Notes: generated from the sequence alone by a model not told the origin. Counted from the first letter of the stretch, positions 7,887 to 17,034 are shown. The stretch: DNA of 64,000 bases from Rhizobiales bacterium 62-17 (GCA_001898965.1 MKVW01000006.1:112882-176881), one strand, 5' to 3'. Made by a program: numbers and translations.

Positions 7887-9515
7887 GTGAGCAAATCCGT
7901 CCAGCGGTACGATTATGATGTGATCCAGATCGGCTATGGTCCGGTGAGCAAGGCTTCGGCGCTCTTTCTGGATAGGGCGGGCTGGCGGGTCGGCATTTTC
8001 GAGCGCTTCCGGGAAGTATATCCGCTGCCGCGCGCGGTCTGCATCGATCATGAGATTTTTCGCGTTCTGCACGCCGCCGGGCTTGGCGACATTGTCGACC
8101 GCGTCACGTCGCCGGCGCCGGTGTATCGCTGGTTCAACGCCGAGTGGAAACAGCTCTTGGCGATCGATTGGACTATGGGCTCGACTTCCGGTGGCACGGA
8201 AGTGAATTTCGTCCATCAGCCGAGCTTCGAATGGGCGATGGATGAGGAGATCAAGGCGCGGCCCGGTCTCGACTTGCATTTGCACCACGAGGCGGTGGCG
8301 ATCGAACAGGATGATGACAAGGTCATCGTCACGGTGCGTGACACGGAGACAGGCGAAACCCGCCAGGTGACGGCGCGTTATGTGATCGGCATTGATGGTG
8401 CCAATAGCTTCGTGCGCCAAAGCCTGGGCATCACTCAGCAGGATCTTGGTTTCGAGGCCGACTGGCTAGTGATTGACTTCACGTTAAATAATGGCCTCAC
8501 GGCACGCGATCTCGGCATTCCTGAATGCGGTCAGTTCTGTAATCCCGTGCGTCCGACCACCATTGTGCCCGGCGGCATTGAGAATGGCCGTGTCTGCCGG
8601 CGCTGGGAATTCATGCGCCTGCCGCACGAGACCAAAGAGGAAATGGTCGTCGAAGCGAAGGTCTACAAATTGCTGGAGGACTGGATCAAGCCGGACCAGG
8701 GCGAGTTGGTTCGGCACACGCTTTATTCTTTCCGCTCGCTCGTCGCCGACAAATGGCGCGATGGCCGCATTCTGCTGGCCGGCGACGCCGCTCATGTGAT
8801 GCCGCCCTTCATGGGGCAAGGTATGTGCTCGGGCATGCGCGACGTATGGAACCTGACCTGGAAGCTCGATCGCGTCATGCGCGGTGCAGCGTCCGATACT
8901 TTACTTGATAGCTATCAGCCTGAACGGGCGCCGCATGTCACGGATGTGATCAAGACTTCGATCTTCCTGGGTTCCATCATCTGCATGCCCGATGAAAAGC
9001 AGGCAGCCGATCGCGATGCCATGTTCCTGAGCGGCAATGCGCCGGAGCCAGCCCCCTTTCCCATGCTCACAGACGGCTTTCTTGAGCGCGATGCAAGAGG
9101 CGCTGTCGTTGCGCCCGCTGGTCAGCTCTCGCCACATGGCACCGTGCGCCATCAAGGCCGTACGGAACGGTTCGATCGTTTCGTCGAAACCGGTTTCACC
9201 CTGATCCTGTCGAATGGGCTTGTCGCTACCGATCTCGGTGCCGGTGCTTGGACCATTCTGGAAAAGCAGGGTGTGCAGGTGGTTACCATCGCCGATCGCC
9301 GCAAGGCGAGCGACACGGAGATTGGTGACACGCAAGGACAGTTCCAGCGTTTCATGGAAGCGCATGGCATCAAAGCCATGCTGGTACGGCCCGATTTCTA
9401 TCTATTCGGCGGCGCCACCGATACTCAGCGACTGGAAACGATGATTTCCGCTTTCGGGGCGCAGGCGGCGGCCATGAATCTGACTTCGGTGAACCGCAAA
9501 GAAATCTCGGCCTGA
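7887..9515 (+). CDS. FAD-dependent aromatic monooxygenase (MhpA-like, class A flavoprotein hydroxylase)
   Basis: A 542-residue flavoprotein resembling 3-(3-hydroxyphenyl)propionate hydroxylase. The N-terminal FAD fold starts near residue 11; the GxGxxG motif reads GYGPVS (16-21), so the third Gly is Ser21. The second FAD motif GDAAH is at 299-303, followed by PPFMGQGMCSGMRD. The last 150 residues fit the thioredoxin-like domain of the family. It should insert one oxygen atom into a phenolic or heterocyclic substrate with NAD(P)H. It is divergent from the ABC operon and is followed after 42 bases by that system's likely binding protein. Exact substrate unknown. Confidence 0.88.
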   Translation: MSKSVQRYDYDVIQIGYGPVSKASALFLDRAGWRVGIFERFREVYPLPRAVCIDHEIFRVLHAAGLGDIVDRVTSPAPVYRWFNAEWKQLLAIDWTMGSTSGGTEVNFVHQPSFEWAMDEEIKARPGLDLHLHHEAVAIEQDDDKVIVTVRDTETGETRQVTARYVIGIDGANSFVRQSLGITQQDLGFEADWLVIDFTLNNGLTARDLGIPECGQFCNPVRPTTIVPGGIENGRVCRRWEFMRLPHETKEEMVVEAKVYKLLEDWIKPDQGELVRHTLYSFRSLVADKWRDGRILLAGDAAHVMPPFMGQGMCSGMRDVWNLTWKLDRVMRGAASDTLLDSYQPERAPHVTDVIKTSIFLGSIICMPDEKQAADRDAMFLSGNAPEPAPFPMLTDGFLERDARGAVVAPAGQLSPHGTVRHQGRTERFDRFVETGFTLILSNGLVATDLGAGAWTILEKQGVQVVTIADRRKASDTEIGDTQGQFQRFMEAHGIKAMLVRPDFYLFGGATDTQRLETMISAFGAQAAAMNLTSVNRKEISA

Positions 9516-9557
9516 ACGATATTCGGGCCTTCGTTTTTGCCTGACGGAGGGAACAGC

Positions 9558-10829
9558 ATGAGCAGACTAACACGAAGAGTCGTGCTGCGCGGTGGCACGA
9601 TCGCAACCGCGACACTCGCTATGCCGGCGGTTCTGCGTCCGGCTCTGGCGCAAGCCAAACCGATCAAGATCGGCTTCATCAGTCCGACGACCGGACCGAT
9701 CGCCGCTTTCGGTGCCTCCGATGACTATGTGCTGGCCGGCGTGCGCAAGGCGATCGCGGGTGGCATCACTATTGGCGGCAAGACCTATCCGGTGCAGATC
9801 ATCACCCGCGATAGCCAATCCAATCCAAATCGCGCGGCGGAAGTCGCTTCGCAGCTCATCCTCGACGACAAAGTCGATCTGATGCTGGCCTCGAGCACAG
9901 CGGACACGACGAACCCCGTGGCTGATCAGTGTGAGCTCAATGAAGTACCCTGTATCACCACTGATACGCCATGGGATGGCCATTTCTTCGGCCGAGGCGG
10001 CAATCCGGCGAAGGGATTCAATTGGACCTACCATTTCTTCTGGGGTGCCCAGCAAATCGTCGATTCCTATGCCTCGTTGTGGGACCAACTCTCGACCAAC
10101 AAGAAGGTCGGCGTGTTGTGGTCGAACGATAGCGACGGCGTGCCGCTCTCCAACGCCAAGACAGGTCTGCCGCCGCTCTTCACCAAGCGCGGCTACGAAT
10201 TGGTTGATGCCGGTTTCCATCAGCCGCTTTCGGATGACTTCTCAGCCCAGATCGGCAAACTGAAAGACGCTGGCGTCGATATCGTCACCGGCATCTTTTT
10301 ACCGCCGGATTTCACGACGTTCTGGACGCAGGCGGCCCAGAAGGGTTTTCGGCCGAAGGCCGCAACCGTCGCCAAGGCGCTTCTGTTCCCCAGCTCCGTG
10401 GAATCGCTCGGTGCCAACGGTAGTGGCGTTTCGAGCGAAGTCTGGTGGTCGCCCAATCATCCTTATGTCTCCGGCCTCACGGGCGAAAGTTCCAAGGTGT
10501 TGGCGGACGGCTATACAGCGGCGACCGGCCGGCAATGGGTGCAGCCGACGGGGTATAAGCACGCTCTGCTCGAAGTGGCGATCGATGTCTTGAAGCGCTG
10601 CGGCGATCCGACGAAGCCAACGGCGATCCGCGATGCCATCGTCGCAACAGACTATAAATCAGTTGTCGGGCCGATCAGTTGGAAGAACGGGCCCGTCAAA
10701 AACGCTTGTGCAACGCCGCTAGTGGGTGGGCAATGGCTCGCCAAAGGCGACGGAAAATTCGATCTCATTGTTTGCGAGAACAAAACGGCGCCTGAAATAC
10801 CGGTTCAGGCACCTTTCAAGGCTCTTTGA
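9558..10829 (+). CDS. ABC transporter substrate-binding protein (Liv/urea type, Peripla_BP_6), Tat-exported
   Basis: A 423-residue periplasmic binding protein beginning MSRLTRRVVLRGG at 9558, with GGAGGGA just upstream. The N-terminus has twin arginines (TRRVVLRG), a hydrophobic stretch and an ALAQA cleavage region near residue 34, so export by Tat is expected. The mature part starts with IKIGFISPTTGPIAAFG, the opening of Liv-type binding proteins. It probably feeds the LivGFHM-type importer encoded divergently at 4379-7713, which has no binding protein of its own in that operon. Confidence 0.92.
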   Translation: MSRLTRRVVLRGGTIATATLAMPAVLRPALAQAKPIKIGFISPTTGPIAAFGASDDYVLAGVRKAIAGGITIGGKTYPVQIITRDSQSNPNRAAEVASQLILDDKVDLMLASSTADTTNPVADQCELNEVPCITTDTPWDGHFFGRGGNPAKGFNWTYHFFWGAQQIVDSYASLWDQLSTNKKVGVLWSNDSDGVPLSNAKTGLPPLFTKRGYELVDAGFHQPLSDDFSAQIGKLKDAGVDIVTGIFLPPDFTTFWTQAAQKGFRPKAATVAKALLFPSSVESLGANGSGVSSEVWWSPNHPYVSGLTGESSKVLADGYTAATGRQWVQPTGYKHALLEVAIDVLKRCGDPTKPTAIRDAIVATDYKSVVGPISWKNGPVKNACATPLVGGQWLAKGDGKFDLIVCENKTAPEIPVQAPFKAL

Positions 10830-10845
10830 TCGGGACATTCTGTCA

Positions 10846-10875
10846 CCCCTCAGCGGCCTGATGGCTGCCGAGGGG
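10846..10875 (+). terminator. Hairpin downstream of the binding-protein gene
   Basis: CCCCTC (10846-10851) pairs with GAGGGG (10870-10875), with further pairing inwards through GC/GC and GCC/GGC around a TGAT loop. The hairpin is 17 bases after the stop codon. There is no T-run after it on either strand, so it may be a transcript-end stabiliser or a weak terminator rather than a classical intrinsic terminator. Confidence 0.4.
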
Positions 10876-10967
10876 GTCCCAGGCCGACGATGCGCGTTTC
10901 ATGGGATAGCCAGATTTGCGGTCCGCTCACGTCGCAAGCGGTTTGATGCGAAGTCGGCAAAGCAGGT

Positions 10968-11720
10968 TTAGTGCACCCGTCTGGTTGTCCATGGCAGCAA
11001 GCGGCGTTCGCTGATGAGCAGAAGCTGATTGATGAAGAACCCGATCATGCCGATGACAATCAGCCCGGCGTAAAGGTCCGCGCTGCGATACAGCCGTTGC
11101 GCCATGAAGATGTCATAACCGACACCGCGCAACGAAGCCTGCATTTCGGTGACCACCGTCAGGATAAGCGATAGCGCCAGGCCGATTCTCAGGCCCGGAA
11201 TGATATCGACCAAAGCCGATGGCAGCGAGATGGTGAAGAAGTAACGCAGGCGGCTCATTTCAAGCATGGTGCCGACTTCACGCAATTGTCGCGGAACCGA
11301 CTGGAAACCGTGGATTGTCGCGAGCAGGGCAGGCCAAAGCGAACCGAAAGCGATGACGACGATCGACATCGTGTCATTGAGGCCAAGGAGGAGAATTGCG
11401 ACAGGAATGACGGCCGATGCGGGCAGTGGCCGGAGGGCTTCCAAGGTCGGCATGAAGACTTGTTGCGCCAAGCGTGAACTGCCGATGCCCGCGCCGATAA
11501 GAATGCCCAGAAGCGAGGCGAGCAACCAGCCTGAGGCCATGCGCGCGATCGTGGCCAGGATGCTCTCGAACAAGGCGCCACTGCCGATTTGCCTGATGAT
11601 AACCGCGATGGCGTCGGCTGGATCGGCGACGAAGGTGCGATTGACCAGTTCGAAGCGGACGGCCAGATGCCAGAGGGCAAGCATCAGTGCTGTGAAGACC
11701 AACATCATCGCCACGCGCAT
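10968..11720 (-). CDS. NitT/TauT-type ABC transporter permease (SsuC-like), second copy
   Basis: A 250-residue permease starting MRVAMMLVF at 11720. An in-frame TTG at 11747 would add nine residues and overlap the previous gene by 8 bases, with AGGAAGG very close to it, so the start is uncertain. About six membrane spans are seen, with the binding-protein-dependent transport motif in SLPSALVDIIPGLRIGLALS (EAA loop region). It is the last gene of an operon with a second permease, a binding protein and an ATPase. The family imports sulfonates, nitrate, thiamine precursors, riboflavin or aromatic acids. Confidence 0.88.
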   Translation of the reverse strand: MRVAMMLVFTALMLALWHLAVRFELVNRTFVADPADAIAVIIRQIGSGALFESILATIARMASGWLLASLLGILIGAGIGSSRLAQQVFMPTLEALRPLPASAVIPVAILLLGLNDTMSIVVIAFGSLWPALLATIHGFQSVPRQLREVGTMLEMSRLRYFFTISLPSALVDIIPGLRIGLALSLILTVVTEMQASLRGVGYDIFMAQRLYRSADLYAGLIVIGMIGFFINQLLLISERRLLPWTTRRVH

Positions 11721-11739
11721 GTGCGTTCCGTCCGTGGCA

Positions 11740-12495
11740 TTAGGCAAGCCTTCCTATTCTGGTGTAATCGAGCAGCTTCGACAGGCCACCGAAGATAGCG
11801 CCCAGGATCGCCAGCCAAACGATGAGGGCATACATGAGGTCGGGACGAAAAGTCTGTTGTGCCACGATGAGCGCATAGCCGAGGCCCCGTGGATTGCTCA
11901 GAATTTCGACGGTGACGGCCACGACCAAAGCGAAAGCGATCGCCGTGCGCAAGCCGACGACGACACGGGCGAAGACCGCCGGCGCAATGATAGTGCGCAG
12001 ACGCCGCTGCGGGCTCATCTCCAATACGGAGGCGATTTCCAGTAAGCGGGGATCAATATTGCGGACTGCGGTCAAAGTGGCGATGAAAATCGGCCAGCAG
12101 CAGGCATAGGCGACGATGGCGACTTCCATCGACAGACCGAAGCCCAATAATAGCAGGGCCAGTGGCGTAAAAGCGATCGCTGGAATTGAACGCAACATTT
12201 CTGTGGTCGGTCGCGCCGCGACTTCGAGACCGGTTCGCAGCCCCAGAAGAATGCCGAGGGCAACGCCGAACACGAAACCCAGCACGAGACCGACGACCGC
12301 AGCCTCCAGCGTCTCGCGCGTGGCTTGGATTAGCGAGCCGTCTCTGGCCGCCTCGGCGATGGCCGCGACGATCGCCGTGGGCTGCGAGAATATGCGGGGA
12401 TCCAAGGTGCCGGTCCGCGTCGCCACTTCCCAACCGAGAAGCAGGCAGATCGGCACGATGGCGGAGAGGGGCGACGGGCGCATCGCGATTGTCAT
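11740..12495 (-). CDS. NitT/TauT-type ABC transporter permease (SsuC-like), first copy
   Basis: A 251-residue inner-membrane permease with six predicted spans and the EAA-like loop APAVFARVVVGLRTAIAFAL. It lies 7 bases downstream of the binding-protein gene. Two non-identical permeases in one operon suggest a heterodimeric channel, whereas SsuC and TauC normally act as homodimers. Confidence 0.9.
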   Translation of the reverse strand: MTIAMRPSPLSAIVPICLLLGWEVATRTGTLDPRIFSQPTAIVAAIAEAARDGSLIQATRETLEAAVVGLVLGFVFGVALGILLGLRTGLEVAARPTTEMLRSIPAIAFTPLALLLLGFGLSMEVAIVAYACCWPIFIATLTAVRNIDPRLLEIASVLEMSPQRRLRTIIAPAVFARVVVGLRTAIAFALVVAVTVEILSNPRGLGYALIVAQQTFRPDLMYALIVWLAILGAIFGGLSKLLDYTRIGRLA

Positions 12496-12502
12496 CCAAT
12501 GC

Positions 12503-13432
12503 CTAGTCCGGCAGAAAGACGAGTTTTTGGGTGTCGACGTTCGAACGGATCAGGCCGAATTCGCGCGAGACATCAACGAAGAAGCTGAAATCGTCAGGAA
12601 CGATCTCCACCTTCCAGTTGGGCGTGAAAGACGAGCTGACATTCAGATACTTCTTGCCCATCTCGGAGGCTTCTTCGCGGTTCGTCTTGATCCACGTGGC
12701 GCTCTCATTCAGACAGGCCCGGAATGCTCGGATCGCTTCGGGATTCTTGCGCGCCCATGCGCCCGTCGCGGCCCAGAAGGTGATCATCGCACCATCTGCG
12801 ACCGACGAATAATATTCTACCTCTGCCCGGCGGCCGAGACCTTGTGCGACAAGGCCGGACATCACGGGTTCAACGGTGACGACCCCGTCGAGGGTCTTCG
12901 ACTTCAGCATTTCCGCCATGCGCGGTAAGGCCACTTCCACGTAGACGACTTTGTTGGCGGGAACTCCACTCGTCGTCAGCCATTTGCGAAAGACCAGATC
13001 CGCTACGCTCATGAGGCCTGGCACGCCGATCTTCATCCCTTCGAGCTTGCTGGCAGCATCAACTTTCAGATCAGGCCGAGCCACGATGCTGACACCCTCG
13101 TTCCCCTTTGCCATCCAGGACATGCCCGCTATGGCGGCGACATCGAGCCCATTCTCGACCGCTGGCAGGAGAATTGTCGGTGTGCTCATGCCAATCTGGA
13201 GCGATCCAGAAAGCAGCGCTGGCGGAATATTCGTCGCGATAGGTACGACGGTCAGTTGCGCATCATATCCGGCCTTGGCGAGACAGCCGCGCTCCTTAGC
13301 GACGATGGCCGGCAGGAAATCCAAAGCCGGCGGATAGCCGATCGCGAGCTTCGTGAGGTTTTGCGCCTGAGTCGGTTGCAATGCCGAGGCTAGAGCAACT
13401 GCGGCGGTTAGAATCGCGAAACGAGATTTCAT
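12503..13432 (-). CDS. ABC transporter substrate-binding protein (NMT1/SsuA-like)
   Basis: A 309-residue protein starting MKSRFAILTAAVALASA at 13432, chosen because GGGGGGAAG lies just before that ATG; a longer frame to 13498 has no such site. The Sec signal peptide ends near PTQAQ (residue 24). The mature region begins LTKLAIGYPPALDFLPAIVAKERG, as in NMT1/SsuA-type proteins that bind sulfonates, pyrimidine precursors or aromatic acids. It is between the ATPase (62-base gap) and two permeases of the same operon. Confidence 0.9.
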   Translation of the reverse strand: MKSRFAILTAAVALASALQPTQAQNLTKLAIGYPPALDFLPAIVAKERGCLAKAGYDAQLTVVPIATNIPPALLSGSLQIGMSTPTILLPAVENGLDVAAIAGMSWMAKGNEGVSIVARPDLKVDAASKLEGMKIGVPGLMSVADLVFRKWLTTSGVPANKVVYVEVALPRMAEMLKSKTLDGVVTVEPVMSGLVAQGLGRRAEVEYYSSVADGAMITFWAATGAWARKNPEAIRAFRACLNESATWIKTNREEASEMGKKYLNVSSSFTPNWKVEIVPDDFSFFVDVSREFGLIRSNVDTQKLVFLPD

Positions 13433-13494
13433 ACTTCCCCCCTTTCTAGTAAAAATCGCTTGCCCTACGGTGTCGCGGGGCGCATTTCGGACAT

Positions 13495-14331
13495 TCAATG
13501 GCCGACGATGAGCTCGTGCAGCAGATGGCGCATGCGCAAGAATTCCGGCTCTTCTCGCGTCGCCAATTGATGGCGCGGCCGCGGCAGATCAATCGTCAGA
13601 TCGGCGAGCACGCGACCTGGATTTGCGCCGAGCGCGATCACCTTGTCGCCGAGATAGATCGCTTCTTCGAGATCGTGGGTGATGAAGACCACGGTAATTT
13701 TTTGCGCTGCGACGATGCTTAACAGCTCGTCTTGTAGCGATTGCCGTGTCAACGCATCGAGTGCGCCGAACGGTTCGTCCATCAGCAAAAGCTTCGGCTT
13801 CTGTGCGATACAGCGGGCAATCTGCACGCGCTGCTGCATGCCACCGGAAAGCTCCGAGGGATATTTACTGCTCGCGGCCGAAAGGCCTGTCATCGCCATC
13901 AGTCGCGTGACTGTCTCGGCAATTTCCTCCTTGGAGCGTCCTGTCCCTTCGAGACTTAACGCGATGTTGGAGCGTACCGATCGCCATGGCAGCAGGGCGC
14001 GGCCATAGTCCTGAAACACCATCGCGCGCTCGCGGGATGGTCCCGTGATGAGTGTTTCATCGAAGAGGATTTCGCCAGTCGTTGGTCGCTGCAACCCGGC
14101 AACCTGCCGCAGAAGGGTTGTCTTGCCGCAGCCGGATGCGCCGACTAGGCAAAGGATTTCACCCTTGGCCGCGTTAAAGGAAATATTCTCGAACACCACG
14201 TGACGCTTCTCGTCCACACCAAAGGTCATCGCCACGTTGCGAACGCTGACGGCCGGCGGGCGGTTTGGCGTTTCTATGACTTTGTGTTCGCTTCCCCTTG
14301 ATCCTGCAGCTTTGTGATCGACCGCAATCAT
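13495..14331 (-). CDS. ABC transporter ATP-binding protein (SsuB/TauB-like)
   Basis: A 278-residue ATPase with Walker A GASGCGKTT, Q-loop region VFQDYGRALLPWRSV, signature LSGGMQQR and Walker B LLLMDEPFGALD, all typical of nitrate/sulfonate/taurine importers. An N-terminal extension of about 25 residues precedes the domain. It is the first gene of the leftward importer operon, divergent from the AraC regulator at 14638. Confidence 0.94.
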   Translation of the reverse strand: MIAVDHKAAGSRGSEHKVIETPNRPPAVSVRNVAMTFGVDEKRHVVFENISFNAAKGEILCLVGASGCGKTTLLRQVAGLQRPTTGEILFDETLITGPSRERAMVFQDYGRALLPWRSVRSNIALSLEGTGRSKEEIAETVTRLMAMTGLSAASSKYPSELSGGMQQRVQIARCIAQKPKLLLMDEPFGALDALTRQSLQDELLSIVAAQKITVVFITHDLEEAIYLGDKVIALGANPGRVLADLTIDLPRPRHQLATREEPEFLRMRHLLHELIVGH

Positions 14332-14637
14332 CCAAACCCTTCCAATGGCGAAAGTTGGCGGTTTTGACCGCCTCTTTTGCCCGCAGGTTAGTGTGCGGCT
14401 GGATTTGGCTCTTGCTTAAAAGCGAGGGCGGTCTTGCTCGTGACCGCTAAGGCCGCCAAAAAGCCGATCTGCTTCGGGGTTCTGGCTGACGGCATACCTA
14501 CATGATCTACCTGGGTACTTATCTGGGCGCGATCTAAGACCTGTATCTCGACTGAGCAAAGCTTGGCTCTGGCCTTTCTCCAGTCGACGCCCTGACGCAA
14601 ACTTGTTACGGTTGTCGCGCGATTTCGAGGAAGGGAT
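14332..14637. promoter_or_regulatory. 306-base divergent control region with two related inverted repeats
   Basis: No gene is supported here; one open frame (14388-14672 minus) shows no family features and overlaps the AraC start. Two inverted repeats share half-sites: GGCGGT (14357-14362) with GACCGC (14366-14371; the perfect arm ACCGCC is 14367-14372), and GGCGGT (14427-14432) with GACCGC (14442-14447). The left halves begin exactly 70 bases apart, about seven helical turns. The near one lies 26-41 bases before the ATPase start and could also form an mRNA hairpin. The AraC gene has GAGGAAGGG (14627-14635) as its ribosome-binding site. Confidence 0.5.
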
Positions 14638-15612
14638 ATGAGTGCTCTCTCATTGACTGCGGAGCCGCCCATTCTGCGGGCCTCCGGGGCTCATTTTCAG
14701 AAGCAGATGAACGGGCTTCTCAAGACGCGTTTCGAGTTGACGTCGTCGGCGCGGCGCTCGTTTGATGGAGAGATTGCTCAAAGCTTCGTTTCCGAGCGGT
14801 TGCGTCTCGCCGATATCCGTTTCACGCCGCACTATACACGTCTGTTACCGGGCAAAGGGCGCAATCCCGCTCATAATGCGTTTCTAATTTCCTGGCAGAT
14901 CGAAGGTACCAGCCTGGTCCGACAGGGCGCCCGCGAGGCGCAGATCGGCGCGGGCGAGCTGTTTTTCATCGACACATCCGCTCCCTTCGCCATTGAGACG
15001 GACAATATTCGCACGCGCTCGATCTATCTCGACTCGCAACTCTGGCGGGATGTCTTTCCCGAGCGTCATCTCTACACCGCCACACCGATTCACGGCGACA
15101 GAGGGATGGGGCGTCTCTGTACTGATCTGGTCTCGCAACTCTTCGCGGCGGCAGCAACCCATCCGGCGGGCCTCGTATCGCGCATGGCGCTCAGCCTCGC
15201 CCATCTCGTCGCCGTGACGATGCTGAAGGAGAGGCCTGCACCTGCCGATGCCATGCTCGACAGACAGGGACATATCGGCCGCATTCGCAGCTTTGTCCTC
15301 GACAATCTTTCCGATCCGCAATTGGACGTCACTCTCATCAGCCGTCACATCGGCTTGTCGAAGAGACATATCCACCAGCTTTATGCCGCTAACGACATGT
15401 CGCTGATGCGCTGGATCTGGTCGGAACGACTGCATCGCGTGGCGCGCGATCTCGCCAATCCGGCACTTAAATTTAAGTCCGTTTCAGCCATCGCTTTCGA
15501 ATGGGGTTTCAGCGAAGCGGCACATTTCAGCCGTTCGTTCAAGGCACAGTTTGGCAAGAGCCCGACAGATTGGCGCAGCGAAGCGCTGGTGGACCTCGGC
15601 CACAAAATCTAA
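14638..15612 (+). CDS. AraC family transcriptional regulator
   Basis: A 324-residue regulator. Residues about 25-190 form an AraC-binding-like sensor domain (cupin-type beta segment around FLISWQIEGTSLVRQG and GELFFIDTSAPF). The last 100 residues are a two-helix-turn-helix AraC domain, with the signature around AIAFEWGFSEAAHFSRSFK and the closing FGKSPTDWR. It is transcribed away from the NitT-type importer and towards the molybdenum hydroxylase operon (convergent, 78-base gap), so it likely controls the importer and may control the ring-degrading operon too. Confidence 0.93.
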   Translation: MSALSLTAEPPILRASGAHFQKQMNGLLKTRFELTSSARRSFDGEIAQSFVSERLRLADIRFTPHYTRLLPGKGRNPAHNAFLISWQIEGTSLVRQGAREAQIGAGELFFIDTSAPFAIETDNIRTRSIYLDSQLWRDVFPERHLYTATPIHGDRGMGRLCTDLVSQLFAAAATHPAGLVSRMALSLAHLVAVTMLKERPAPADAMLDRQGHIGRIRSFVLDNLSDPQLDVTLISRHIGLSKRHIHQLYAANDMSLMRWIWSERLHRVARDLANPALKFKSVSAIAFEWGFSEAAHFSRSFKAQFGKSPTDWRSEALVDLGHKI

Positions 15613-15690
15613 GACAGTCGACAATCGGCGACAATCTTAGATCGGTTCTTCGAGCGACCCGCTGCCTGCTTCCTGCTATCTGCGAAATCG

Positions 15691-16503
15691 CTATATAGAC
15701 ACATCATCGATCGTCATCGCGACAGCCTGTTTGGCCATCAGTTTGATAAGATGGCGCCGATAGGCGATGGGAAAGGATGGGTCCTCGAGGATCGGCAGAT
15801 CGTCGATATCGACGCCATCGAGCCCGTCAGGAGTTGCGCCTTTCACGAGCTGCTTCTCGAATGCCATGAGCCTGATCGCGCCATAGGCGCTGCTACCCGT
15901 GAGCGTCAGTTGCCAATGCTGACCAAAGCGTGCCGCGAAGACGCCGACAATGGCATAACCCGAGGCGGGATGGCGATGTTTGGTATAGGCGGCGCGATCA
16001 GGCAGCGAAAAATCGACTGCTGTGATGATCTCGGCTTCCGTCAGTGCCGTCTCGAACAAGCCGGTGAAGAAGTCGGCGGCCGCGATGGTGCGTTCGGACG
16101 TGACGATCTGCGCATCAAGAGCCAGCGCTGCGGCAGGATAATCGGCCGCCGGATCGTTGTTGGCGAGCGATCCGCCCAATGTGCCGCGATTGCGTACATG
16201 GCGATCGGCGATGCCGCCCGCTAGGGTCGCCAGAGCCGGTAGCATCTGACGAACCACTGCGGAATTGGCGATGGTGGCGTGGGTTGTACTTGCGCCGATC
16301 CGGAGCCGACCCGATCGGGCTTCTATCCCCTGCAAGGCCTCAATCTTTGACAGATCGATGAGGTTTTCCGCATCCAGAAGGCGCGCTTTCATGGACGGTA
16401 AGACCGTCATGCCACCAGCAATGAAACGCGGGCTTTCAGCGTCGCGGAAAAGCATTTGGGCTTCGGCCAGCGTCTTCGGGCGATGATAGTGAAACGGATT
16501 CAT
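15691..16503 (-). CDS. Molybdenum hydroxylase FAD-binding subunit (CoxM/NdhF-type, xanthine dehydrogenase family subunit M)
   Basis: A 270-residue flavin subunit of the xanthine dehydrogenase family. It begins MNPFHYHRPKTLAEA and carries RFIAGGMTVLPSMK and ATIANSAVV, plus DRHVRNRGTLGGSLANNDPAADYPAAAL, the two FAD-binding segments of CO dehydrogenase-type medium subunits. It overlaps the iron-sulfur subunit gene by 4 bases (ATGA). Electrons pass from the Mo site through two [2Fe-2S] clusters to this FAD. Confidence 0.94.
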   Translation of the reverse strand: MNPFHYHRPKTLAEAQMLFRDAESPRFIAGGMTVLPSMKARLLDAENLIDLSKIEALQGIEARSGRLRIGASTTHATIANSAVVRQMLPALATLAGGIADRHVRNRGTLGGSLANNDPAADYPAAALALDAQIVTSERTIAAADFFTGLFETALTEAEIITAVDFSLPDRAAYTKHRHPASGYAIVGVFAARFGQHWQLTLTGSSAYGAIRLMAFEKQLVKGATPDGLDGVDIDDLPILEDPSFPIAYRRHLIKLMAKQAVAMTIDDVSI

Positions 16504-16997
16504 GAGCGTTCTCCCGTAGCCTGAACGGGAACACCCATCCGCTGCGCCGCGTCGAGAATGGCGGCGACGATATTGTTATATCCGGTGCAGCGGCAAATAT
16601 TGCCATGCAGCTCTTCACGCACCGTCTGCGCGTCGAGGCCTTGCGGGTTAGTCTCGATAATATCGATCGCGGTGATGACGAAGCCGGGTGTACAGTATCC
16701 GCATTGCAGGGCATGGTTTTCGCTGAAGGCTGCCTGGACCGGATGCAGTTCCTTGCCTTTGGCGATGCCTTCGATCGTCTCGATGCGCCCGCCCGCGCAT
16801 TGCATCGCCAGAATGGTGCAAGATTTTACGGTCGCGCCATCAACACGCACGACGCAGGCGCCACATTGTGAGGTGTCGCAGCCGATGTGAGTGCCGGTCA
16901 ATCCTGCTTGATCGCGCAGCAGATCGACGAGCAACGTTTCTCCAGGAACGTCGAAGCGTTTCGATTGGCCATTGATGGTCAGGTCGATGCGGCTCAT
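16500..16997 (-). CDS. Molybdenum hydroxylase [2Fe-2S] subunit (CoxS-type)
   Basis: A 165-residue small subunit with both cluster motifs. The plant-ferredoxin-like motif is GCDTSQCGACVV with a further Cys in VKSCT. The second motif is QCGYCTPG and, about 32 residues later, NICRCTGY. All eight cysteines of the family are present. It lies between the large and FAD subunit genes; order large-small-medium on the minus strand. Confidence 0.96.
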   Translation of the reverse strand: MSRIDLTINGQSKRFDVPGETLLVDLLRDQAGLTGTHIGCDTSQCGACVVRVDGATVKSCTILAMQCAGGRIETIEGIAKGKELHPVQAAFSENHALQCGYCTPGFVITAIDIIETNPQGLDAQTVREELHGNICRCTGYNNIVAAILDAAQRMGVPVQATGERS

Positions 16998-17034
16998 GCT
17001 GCTATCCTCCGAAAAGTCACGTTAAGCTCTGCGC

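Noticed and set aside
14388-14672. 94-codon minus-strand frame in the AraC/importer gap
   Set aside because: It overlaps the AraC start, has no ribosome site or domain, and the region is better explained as a control region.
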